DNA from: Prevotellaceae bacterium UBA6417
GTDB lineage: Bacteria; Bacteroidota; Bacteroidia; Bacteroidales; Bacteroidaceae
Assembly: GCA_002439755.1 (NCBI GenBank)
Contig: DJPH01000033.1
Span: 1 to 38,116 of the forward strand
Reading direction: 5' to 3'
Length of the DNA: 38,116 nt
Positions 31,288 to 38,116 of the stretch are shown piece after piece. The notes below the pieces were generated by a model that did no database searches, was not told the origin of the DNA, and saw nothing but the letters and a program-made list of their open reading frames with translations. Positions within the stretch are counted from its first letter, which is position 1, and the number at the start of each line of letters is the position of its first letter. The position numbers and the translations under genes are program-made.

Positions 31288-32411
31288 TGGATTAAACGAT
31301 AGATATATCCTGGCATACATTTAATGATGCCTTTGATTTCAAGTTCTAAAAAAAGCGATGCAACCTTACCTACGGGAAGTCCGGTTTTCAGCACTGCCTG
31401 ATTGATTTGAAGCCCCTCGCTTCCTTGAAGCAAGCCCACCAAAGTCTGCTCGTCGTCGGTCAAGTGAGGAAACAGCTCGGGTTGGGATGGCTTCTGCAAG
31501 GCTTCGGCCCGTTGCTGCTGCGTAATCCAGTCCATATCACACACCATGTCCTCGGCACAAGTGATAAGTCCGGCTGTATTCTTGCGTATCAGTGCATGAC
31601 AACCTTGTGAAGCTTCATCCGTTGAACGGCCGGGAAAGGCAAAAACCTGACGGTCATAACTCATGGCCTGATTCGCAGTGATTAACGAACCTCCCTTGCT
31701 GCCGCTCTCCACAACCACACAAGCATCGCACATACCTGCCGCTATGCGGTTGCGACGCACGAAATTTCCCTTGTCGGGATTCGTGCCAATGGGAAATTCG
31801 GTCAGCAAACCTCCATGCTCCACCATCAGCTTGGCCGTTTCGCGATGGGCATAAGGGTAAATCCTGTCCAGCCCATGCGCAAGTATTGCTACCGTAGGCA
31901 GCCCGGCTGACAACGCACCACGATGGGCATGAATGTCGATTCCATAAGCCAGACCGCTTACAACGAGCGTATCGGGGCAAAGGCGTGCAAGATCTGAAGT
32001 AAAACTGTGGCAAAGGTCTTTTCCATATTCCGTACAACGCCGCGTGCCCACAACGGTTACCACATGCAGGGCATTAAGGTCTGTATTTCCTTTATAGTAC
32101 AGCACCAATGGTGCATCCTTGCACTGCCTGAGGCGATAGGGGTAAGCCTCCGAACCGACATCAAGAACTTCAATGCCGTGTTTCTTGCAAAATGCCATCT
32201 CCTCTTCTGCAGCTTTGAGAGCCGCTGAAGACCCCTCATCCAGAATTTTCTGTATGCGCGAATGCCACACCGGCGCTTTTCCTTTCAGTTCGGCCAATCC
32301 CATGAAGACATCTTTGGCCGAACCTACTTCGCGGTAAAGGGTCAGCGCATTCTGAAGTCCCAGGCCTTTCAACCGGCTGAGCGCAATGGCATAAAAGCTT
32401 TCGTCGGTCAT
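31284..32411 (-). CDS. dprA: DNA processing protein DprA
   Basis: A 375-residue protein of the DprA/Smf family, which loads RecA onto incoming single-stranded DNA during transformation. An N-terminal helical region (~1-75, RLKGLGLQNALTLY) precedes the Rossmann domain (~85-295) with VVTVVGTRRCTEYG, LVVSGLAYGIDIHAHRGAL, NFVRRNRIAAGMCDACVVVESGSKGGSLITA and VFAFPGRSTDEASQGCHALI. The C terminus (~310-375) looks like the usual winged-helix domain. Its length is typical for Bacteroidota. It starts 9 bp after the thioesterase gene and is coupled to the GDPD gene by a 4-bp overlap. dprA is often found without known competence, so its presence does not show that the organism takes up DNA. Confidence 0.95.
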   Translation of the reverse strand: MTDESFYAIALSRLKGLGLQNALTLYREVGSAKDVFMGLAELKGKAPVWHSRIQKILDEGSSAALKAAEEEMAFCKKHGIEVLDVGSEAYPYRLRQCKDAPLVLYYKGNTDLNALHVVTVVGTRRCTEYGKDLCHSFTSDLARLCPDTLVVSGLAYGIDIHAHRGALSAGLPTVAILAHGLDRIYPYAHRETAKLMVEHGGLLTEFPIGTNPDKGNFVRRNRIAAGMCDACVVVESGSKGGSLITANQAMSYDRQVFAFPGRSTDEASQGCHALIRKNTAGLITCAEDMVCDMDWITQQQRAEALQKPSQPELFPHLTDDEQTLVGLLQGSEGLQINQAVLKTGLPVGKVASLFLELEIKGIIKCMPGYIYRLIQ

Positions 32412-32420
32412 TGGCAGTAT

Positions 32421-32825
32421 TTATTCAAAGTATTTCCCGAACGACACATTCAGTTCTTCACACTCCGAAAGCCGGCCATTGACAATGCAAACGGTATCTA
32501 CAATAGCCTTGATGCAAAGCTTCTCATCGGCAGCCCTGTAGATGTCTTGTTCAAAGACATACTTCACACCGTCTTTCCTAATATTCAAGCAGCTTATGAA
32601 TTTGTCATCACTGCGCAACGGAGCCTTGAAGGCAACATTGATACGGGCAACCACACAATCGATTCCACGAAGGTGCAAGTCTATAAAACTTACACCTTCG
32701 GATAATAAGAACTGATGACGTGTATGTTCCATAAAATGCAGGTAATTGGCATTATTCACTATCCCTTGTATATCGCACTCATAGTCGCGTACCGCCATCT
32801 CAAGACGGAAAATATAATTCTTCAT
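32421..32825 (-). CDS. YbgC/4HBT-like hotdog acyl-CoA thioesterase
   Basis: A 134-residue single hotdog-fold protein. The active-site segment YECDIQGIVNNANYLHFMEHTR matches the Y-x-x-D-x-x-G-x-V-x-N-x-x-Y pattern of 4-hydroxybenzoyl-CoA thioesterase relatives, with the Asp as the catalytic residue. It should hydrolyse acyl-CoA thioesters in the cytoplasm; the acyl group is unknown. I set the start at 32825, where ATGA overlaps the stop of the DUF2851 gene; the longer form from 32891 would run 70 bp into that gene and adds residues unlike the family. It is the second gene of the leftward unit. Confidence 0.88.
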   Translation of the reverse strand: MKNYIFRLEMAVRDYECDIQGIVNNANYLHFMEHTRHQFLLSEGVSFIDLHLRGIDCVVARINVAFKAPLRSDDKFISCLNIRKDGVKYVFEQDIYRAADEKLCIKAIVDTVCIVNGRLSECEELNVSFGKYFE

Positions 32826-34150
32826 TTCTTCGGTTCCTGTAAAACGTGATAAACATGTGTTGTCTTCAGATATTCTGTTCCAAAGCGGCATCGCAGGCAG
32901 TCCTTACGGTCGCAATATTGTTTTCTGAGCTGTATCAAAGCCTGGCTGTCTGCTGCCGACTTTACCGGCATCCCATAAGTTAGCCAGAGACGTATGATAT
33001 GGTTGTTCTCGGGCTTGATTTGCTCAAGAAACTGTAAAGCCCTGTCGCAATACTCCATATGGCAACGATGAATGCCGTAAGCATAAAGCATCGGCACCAC
33101 AGCATTGATTAGCAATGAATCCACAGAAGCCTCACGCAAATTCTTCGACGATACAGTTGTGGTCGATCCAAAGACATAATGAGTCTGCCAATAAGGTGTA
33201 ACGGCAGTAACAAACAAACGCCGGGCATCGTCGAGTGTCTCTGCGCCTGTGATACTTGAGACACTTACCTGACGCGACACATACAGATGGGCCAATTGCG
33301 CAAGTCGGATATGTGGAAAGTTCTGAGGACGCATGCGTAAGAAACGCCACCTTGCACCGTTCATGGGCTGCAACGAAAACTTATTGGCCAAAAAGGCATA
33401 CTCTGTCTGCAGCTTCTTGAAATAACCCTCATGCAAGGCTTCGTCACGATATACCGATGGCAACACGGCTTCATCCAACAAGCCGGCCTGACCCAGAAAC
33501 AAGGATTCTATTTGAAAGATATCATCACGATGCTTGCCGGCCGCCATCAAGGGAATATGCATCCCCCACTCCTCAAAGGCTTCGCTGTTGATGCCAAATC
33601 CAAAGCTCCGGGCAAGCGTAACAAACAATGCGTTTTCCCAGTCACCGTCCAGACGTTCGGCCAAATCCACTATGCGGCGTGTCTTATCCTCAAGCCGCTC
33701 TGTTGCCAACCTGTCCATCCAATTGCCAATGGTAACGGCAGGCAACTCGACGGCATGACGATAGCAAGGCATATCCGAACTCGCCCTGTAAAGCTCATTA
33801 TAATGCTCCTCGACATAAGAAGGGACATGCAGAACCACTTGCTCTACCTTGCGCCCTTTCGACGTAAAGACTTCGCAATCGTCCCTGTCTACAACATGAA
33901 GCACCACATTGTCATATGCCATATCCGAGTCGTGGCGATGCCGTTTCCAATCACTGCTCGACATGTGAATCTCGATATTGCCGGCCCAAAGTTCATCCCC
34001 GATTTTCAGCTTCGCATCAATAAAGTCCGGACCTGCATCATTGTTGTGCAAACCGGTCGATATCACCTCGACAGGCTTGCCACCGGTCGTATGAAGCGAA
34101 CCGTAGGCATATATCCTATGTTGCCAAACATAATGCAAAAGTCTTTCCAT
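32822..34150 (-). CDS. DUF2851 family protein
   Basis: A 442-residue protein with no signal peptide. It matches the DUF2851 family, which is widespread in Bacteroidota and has no assigned function. Typical parts are the N-terminal MERLLHYVWQHRIY, then LHNNDAGPDFIDAKLKIGDELWAGNIEIH, which resembles a PD-(D/E)xK-like beta core with acidic residues (PDF...AGNIEIH), then HMSSSDWKRHRHD and VLHVVDRDD. The C terminus carries a Cys cluster (CDRKDCLRCRFG) that could bind a metal. A nuclease-like role is only a suggestion from the acidic motif and from the company of dprA. It is the first gene of the leftward unit, with a -7 box about 57 bp upstream. Confidence 0.85.
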   Translation of the reverse strand: MERLLHYVWQHRIYAYGSLHTTGGKPVEVISTGLHNNDAGPDFIDAKLKIGDELWAGNIEIHMSSSDWKRHRHDSDMAYDNVVLHVVDRDDCEVFTSKGRKVEQVVLHVPSYVEEHYNELYRASSDMPCYRHAVELPAVTIGNWMDRLATERLEDKTRRIVDLAERLDGDWENALFVTLARSFGFGINSEAFEEWGMHIPLMAAGKHRDDIFQIESLFLGQAGLLDEAVLPSVYRDEALHEGYFKKLQTEYAFLANKFSLQPMNGARWRFLRMRPQNFPHIRLAQLAHLYVSRQVSVSSITGAETLDDARRLFVTAVTPYWQTHYVFGSTTTVSSKNLREASVDSLLINAVVPMLYAYGIHRCHMEYCDRALQFLEQIKPENNHIIRLWLTYGMPVKSAADSQALIQLRKQYCDRKDCLRCRFGTEYLKTTHVYHVLQEPKK

Positions 34151-34206
34151 GGCGCATTTAGATGGGATTGAAAATGAATGACAGCGTCTAACTTGCTAAC
34201 TATTCG

Positions 34207-34214
34207 CAAAAATA
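34207..34214 (-). promoter_or_regulatory. Predicted -7 box for the DUF2851-dprA-peptidase unit
   Basis: The minus strand reads TATTTTTG, a TAnnTTTG match, about 57 bp before the ATG at 34150. Confidence 0.5.
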
Positions 34215-34270
34215 CTACTTTTTACACTAACAGCATCGTTCTTTGTTCCTTTTTGCTTGCATCACATAAC

Positions 34271-34316
34271 AAAAGCCATTGACAAGAACCTTACGATTCA
34301 TCTGCCAATGGCTTTT
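34271..34316 (-). terminator. Probable terminator after the glycosyltransferase gene
   Basis: AAAAGCCATTG and CAATGGCTTTT form a perfect 11-bp stem with a 24-nt loop, 27 bp after the leftward glycosyltransferase gene. The T-tract is short (TTTTG), so its strength is uncertain. Confidence 0.55.
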
Positions 34317-34342
34317 CCATGATTATCGCTAAAGTGTAATTT

Positions 34343-35362
34343 TCATAGTGTTTCAACTATTTTGAGTATATATTGAATCAAATGATCATATGTGTATTGC
34401 TCCAGGAAATATTGATACACTTTCTCTGCAATGGCGTATCTTTCTTCAGGATGAGCGAGGTAGTATCTCACTTTCTCTGCACCTTCGTCAATAGTCTTAA
34501 ACGAAACAAGTTCCGGATCAACCGGTAACAAGTCTTTCAAGATGGACTTGTAGTCGCACAGCTGAAAAGCGCCACAGCCATTTGCTTCAAAGAATCTGCA
34601 ATTTACCGACTCTATCTCTGCAAAATGGAAATTATTGAACATAATCTTAGCACCATATATTGTACGGGCTTTCTCCTCGCCCACTATATACTTGCCGGTA
34701 TAACACTTTTCGAGAGCCTTATCAAAAAAACGATGTGGAACAACCCCATACAATTTTACATTGATTCCCTCATCTACAAGAGCCCTCACCATGCGGGCTC
34801 TATATGGATAGAGTGTTCCGTATGTCATGACATCTACATTCATTTCATTTTCCATCTCAGCTTTAGTGCATGCCGGCTTAGGATTGTAGCGCTGGTTAAA
34901 AGCTTCGCTGTAGATAAATGCATTCAACTTGGCTTTATTTTTCATGAACTCAAGTATATAAGGGTCCTTTGTAAACCAAGCATCGTAGTTGGCTGCTATC
35001 ACTTGTTGATAGCCAAATGATGTCAATGCATCGGGATTAACATGAATGACTCTTCTGTTTTTGCTCTTGACAGCATCAACAAAAGCCGGATGTATGTCCC
35101 TATAAAAACAAATCACCAAATCAGGGTTGTACTCGTTAATGCTATTGGCGACAGATAGGAATCGTTTTCTATCATAGCTATCGCTATACGTCCTTCCAAT
35201 CTTGTCTAACACCTGGAAATAATGCTTTAGCCGTTTTACTGTATAAGGAAACTTCTCGTAGATATCAAATATCTTTGCTTCGTAACCTGCAAATTGGAAT
35301 GCATCAGCAAAATGCCATTCCATTGAGTCGGGTGCATTTGCACCAATAATTGCTATTCTCAT
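34343..35362 (-). CDS. CgeB-like glycosyltransferase
   Basis: A 339-residue cytoplasmic protein with a GT-B type layout. The N-terminal Rossmann part starts MRIAIIGANAPDSMEWHFADAF and has NPDLVICFYRDIHPAF and RVIHVNPDAL. The C-terminal part carries the family block FAEIESVNCRFFEANGCGAFQL, then LVSFKTIDEGAEKVRYYLAHPEERYAIA, typical of the Glyco_trans_1_2/CgeB group. It probably transfers a sugar from a nucleotide sugar to an unknown acceptor, perhaps a surface glycan or protein. It stands alone between a terminator and a 147-bp gap in which I see no clear promoter. Its DNA is more A/T-rich than the dprA unit to the left. Confidence 0.82.
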   Translation of the reverse strand: MRIAIIGANAPDSMEWHFADAFQFAGYEAKIFDIYEKFPYTVKRLKHYFQVLDKIGRTYSDSYDRKRFLSVANSINEYNPDLVICFYRDIHPAFVDAVKSKNRRVIHVNPDALTSFGYQQVIAANYDAWFTKDPYILEFMKNKAKLNAFIYSEAFNQRYNPKPACTKAEMENEMNVDVMTYGTLYPYRARMVRALVDEGINVKLYGVVPHRFFDKALEKCYTGKYIVGEEKARTIYGAKIMFNNFHFAEIESVNCRFFEANGCGAFQLCDYKSILKDLLPVDPELVSFKTIDEGAEKVRYYLAHPEERYAIAEKVYQYFLEQYTYDHLIQYILKIVETL

Positions 35363-35509
35363 ATGATTGCTATCTTTGTGTAAGTGATGGATCCAATGAT
35401 GGTGTTGTTCTCCGCATTTAATACTCTTTCTGCGACATCAAAGGACGTTGTCTTGTGAAGTTTTATCTTGCTTTTATCATATTAAACTGATTATATTGGT
35501 TTCCTTCTC

Positions 35510-37390
35510 CTATTTTCTCCAAACCTTTTTCGTTTTTCCGTCGCTCGTCTTGATGATACTGATGCCGCGCGCACCGCTTCCTTGTTTGCGCCCTTGGAGG
35601 TCGTACCACTCTTCCTCTACTTGGTTTTCATTCTTCACCGCATGGATACCTACCGGCTCGAATGTCTCGATCGAGAAAAAGTCCTTCCAATAGTCTGCCG
35701 TCTCGTAGGCTTCCTTGTAAACGGGCAACACATGCAGCTTCCAGCGCGGAGAAGGACCGTTTCCTTCAGCCTCTATGATGGAAGCCGGTGGACCGTAGAC
35801 ATATATATCCGTCAATAAGCCCGAACGTTCAAAGGCATCGCGTGAAATGAGCTTCAACGATTTGGGAAGCCGGAACTCAGTCACTTTCGTTCCCTTGAAG
35901 GCATCTTTCATAATAATCTCGGTATTATTCGACATCTTAACGGTTTTTAGACGCCAGCAATTAGCGAACGCCAGCCATCCAATTGAGGTCACCGAATTGG
36001 GAATATCAATAGTACTTATAGCAGTTCCACCCAATGCGCCATCTGAAATGGACGTAACACCGTAAGGTATTTCTACCGCATCTACTTCATATAACGCGCC
36101 CCATTCTATTTTCAGATTTGGGTTCGCAGGCAATCTGATTGAGTCCAATTCTGTATCCCAAAAAGCATTCGACCTGATTCTTTCTACTGTATTCGGAAGG
36201 GATACATGACTCACACATGTTCCTCTAAACGCATTCACTCCAATTTCCTTCAAATTGGAATTGTTCGGTATATTTATCTCTTTCAAGTTTTCACACAGAT
36301 AAAAAGCTTCGTCCGATATCTTTTCAACGGTCGAAGACAAAGTAAGCTTTTCAATGTTATAATGTTGTCTGAAGCCACCCACTTCCTTCACACCCTCAGG
36401 TATAACCATATTCTTATTCTGGTTCTTTTCGTCTTTCACTGTTATCCACACATTCTTCCATGGAAAAGACGGACGCAGTCGCAACAGGTCGCAGCATTGC
36501 TCATAGGTCCCACGCACATACTCCAAGGTAGATGGTAAGACCGCAACAGGAACCATCAAAATGGAGATAAAGTTTCCATCAACATAACGCAAGGTGGAGG
36601 GCAAGACCAGTTCCTTCAGATTGGGACTGTCTATATAAAACTTTCCGGACAAGCTGTCGGGACCACCCTTGAATACGCATCTTTCCAAATACTGGTTACC
36701 GAAAGTGAAGTATTTCCCCAGCTTCTTCAGTGAGGATGGAAAAGTGATGCTCCGAAGTCTGAATGCGGAATATTTTAAATTTATATCCTTTATTCCTTCC
36801 GGCAACTGCAAGTCATGTACAACACTACCATTGTTACATAAGACAGTCTGACCGGGTGAACCTGACACCCAACCATATATACTATATTCACCTCTTCTTC
36901 TGCAAGAATCAAGGAATGATAAACTGGGTACATCTATCGTATCGGCATTAATACAGTCCAATACATATTTCATAGCCTTCGGCAGTGAAACATAATCCAA
37001 TTGAGCATATCCTGCTAATACTGTATCCTCCTCGAAAGAATGTGGAATGTCATACTCTCCCAGCCAGCACACAGGGTAGGTCTTTCCGTTATAAACCACA
37101 CTGTCAGGAATTATCAGGTTTTTCTTATAACAGCAATCGTATGTATCGTCGTTAGCATATCGGGGAACGACACATACGCTGTCTGCACCGCTATAAAGGC
37201 GGAACACGATGTTGTCGATAATGAAATCGTGCATCTTTTCATTGTCCTTTAATACTACATCGTAATGAGGAGGGGGCGTCGTCTTACGCCAAGTCGGATG
37301 ATTATATATCGCACGCCCCTTCTCCGTCTTCGCTTCCATGCCGGGTACTGCCGACAGAAGCAGCATAACTATAAACAATAAATTTCTCAT
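35510..37390 (-). CDS. BspA-like secreted leucine-rich repeat (LRR_5) surface protein
   Basis: A 626-residue exported protein with a signal peptide (MRNLLFIVMLLLSAVPGMEA). From about residue 190 to 565 it consists of irregular leucine-rich repeats of the BspA/Treponema type: LRSITFPSSLKKLG, LKELVLPSTLRYV, IEKLTLSSTVEKISDEAF, LKEINIPNNSNLKEIGVNAF, VSLPNTVERIRSNAF, STIDIPNSVTSIGWLAF. The C terminus holds a beta-strand module with EEEWYDLQGRKQ and GISIIKTSDGK, a tail seen on many Bacteroidota surface proteins that may serve sorting or anchoring. BspA proteins of oral and gut species bind host matrix and other bacteria; the partner here is unknown. It follows the edge gene by 17 bp and is probably cotranscribed with it. 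Confidence 0.9.
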   Translation of the reverse strand: MRNLLFIVMLLLSAVPGMEAKTEKGRAIYNHPTWRKTTPPPHYDVVLKDNEKMHDFIIDNIVFRLYSGADSVCVVPRYANDDTYDCCYKKNLIIPDSVVYNGKTYPVCWLGEYDIPHSFEEDTVLAGYAQLDYVSLPKAMKYVLDCINADTIDVPSLSFLDSCRRRGEYSIYGWVSGSPGQTVLCNNGSVVHDLQLPEGIKDINLKYSAFRLRSITFPSSLKKLGKYFTFGNQYLERCVFKGGPDSLSGKFYIDSPNLKELVLPSTLRYVDGNFISILMVPVAVLPSTLEYVRGTYEQCCDLLRLRPSFPWKNVWITVKDEKNQNKNMVIPEGVKEVGGFRQHYNIEKLTLSSTVEKISDEAFYLCENLKEINIPNNSNLKEIGVNAFRGTCVSHVSLPNTVERIRSNAFWDTELDSIRLPANPNLKIEWGALYEVDAVEIPYGVTSISDGALGGTAISTIDIPNSVTSIGWLAFANCWRLKTVKMSNNTEIIMKDAFKGTKVTEFRLPKSLKLISRDAFERSGLLTDIYVYGPPASIIEAEGNGPSPRWKLHVLPVYKEAYETADYWKDFFSIETFEPVGIHAVKNENQVEEEWYDLQGRKQGSGARGISIIKTSDGKTKKVWRK

Positions 37391-37407
37391 ATTCTTTCGT
37401 TTTTAAT

Positions 37408-38116
37408 TCATTCTACCCATTGCAAGGCTTCATTCAGGTGAAACATCTTGCCAAGCGTTGTGTCATAATAGGTCGAGCCCGAACACAGCTTTCCCGCAAT
37501 TGTTGAAGAATTGCGCTCTTTAGTCGTTCCACGGCCATGGCCTATTAATACAGGAGGCACACACACGCTGTTACCTCCTACAAAAGCTCTGTTTACTTTC
37601 TTGTCAAGCAATTCTATATAATAGGTCACATTCTTATAATCGCTCAACCGGTCTATTGAAAATGCCGTATCTGTTGAAGATGCCTTATAGTCCAAAACGA
37701 CTCCCAATATCTTGAATATATAACCGTCGCAATTCCATATTGAGCCTATGGGAACCATAGCTGTGTTATTACCGGTTGCTGTACACGTTATTGTCTTTTT
37801 CCCCTCATTGTAACCGACAAAGGTTTTATTGGGTAAAACGCAGCCGTCTTCCAAACAGCGAATCTCATAGCAGCCGGATACAAAGGTGTCGCCTTTACGT
37901 ATGATGCAACTCTCATTGGCACCTCCGGTAATTTGCATATTCGGATCTGTACCGAAATCATCATTCAAATCCAACTTCTTGTCAGAAAGCACCAATGTTC
38001 TGCTGCCGATATAAAGGCGGTCTTCCGGATATAGGCTGTTGTTTCCCGTCGCAACATAAACTTGAATGTCTACATGGTTAACGTTTTCGTTGCTTGTCAG
38101 TTTGCATTCCAAACGC
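37408..38116 (-). CDS. Partial gene, unknown function, cut by the right edge (5' part missing)
   Basis: The frame is open to the edge of the window, so about 235 C-terminal residues are seen and the start lies outside. I do not recognise a family. The visible part is rich in Asn, Thr, Gly and Cys (at least nine Cys, e.g. GCYEIRC, EDGC, CVPP), looks beta-rich, and ends with YYDTTLGKMFHLNEALQWVE. That ending resembles the short YDTTLGKxxxWxGxxWV tail found on some secreted and phage tail-associated proteins, so a secreted beta-rich surface protein is likely. It lies 17 bp before the BspA-like gene and probably shares its transcript. Confidence 0.6.
   Translation of the reverse strand, partial: RLECKLTSNENVNHVDIQVYVATGNNSLYPEDRLYIGSRTLVLSDKKLDLNDDFGTDPNMQITGGANESCIIRKGDTFVSGCYEIRCLEDGCVLPNKTFVGYNEGKKTITCTATGNNTAMVPIGSIWNCDGYIFKILGVVLDYKASSTDTAFSIDRLSDYKNVTYYIELLDKKVNRAFVGGNSVCVPPVLIGHGRGTTKERNSSTIAGKLCSGSTYYDTTLGKMFHLNEALQWVE

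Overview
The window reads as chromosomal DNA from a member of the Bacteroidota, most likely a Prevotella-like Bacteroidales. Three things point there. Many genes are preceded by the TAnnTTTG -7 box of this phylum, and purine-rich ribosome binding sites are weak. The gene families are typical: BspA-type leucine-rich surface protein, DUF4252, DUF2851, M13 and S9B peptidases, GH20 hexosaminidase, PurT. Housekeeping genes are mixed with secreted hydrolases. I see no rRNA, tRNA, transposase, integrase or CRISPR array.

Layout. 1-374 is non-coding and holds a tandem array of palindromic ~20-bp units plus the promoter of a secreted TIM-barrel isomerase-like gene (375-1199). An EamA permease (1278-2228) converges on a leftward unit: secreted glycosidase-like protein, purT, acyltransferase. 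From 7045 rightward: argB and alkaline phosphatase; an ECF sigma factor / membrane anti-sigma-like / DUF4252 cassette; an M13 metallopeptidase; then mnmG, uvrC, dtd, a MazG-like pyrophosphohydrolase and deoC. A leftward polyprenyl synthase follows, then rightward polA and a GH20 hexosaminidase. 24747-25042 holds a strong terminator and a second palindromic array. Next come a leftward Cu(I) ATPase and a rightward DUF486 protein. A tightly packed leftward unit (DUF2851, thioesterase, dprA, GDPD, S9B peptidase) follows, then a CgeB-like glycosyltransferase, a BspA-like protein and a gene cut by the right edge.

The most notable non-coding signal is a set of related palindromes. A perfect 16-bp match to the ParB site parS (TGTTTCACGTGAAACA) lies directly after the mnmG stop codon, which suggests an origin-proximal position. 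About 15 kb to its left and 9 kb to its right are two arrays, each of about seven palindromic ~20-bp units at 22-23 bp period. The best units have the same TGTTTCA/TGAAACA arms as parS but a 6-bp core (TGTACA) instead of the 2-bp core (CG). The two arrays lie in opposite orientation and share exact reverse-complement units. Their function is unknown to me; they are the best candidate here for something undescribed.

Other points of note: Pol I has lost the key residues of all three proofreading motifs; the Cu ATPase carries a second, C-terminal heavy-metal-binding domain that looks like a captured chaperone gene; DeoC has a natural run of six histidines; and argB and the MazG-like gene look almost leaderless. 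All family assignments rest on reading motifs by eye; no database search was run.
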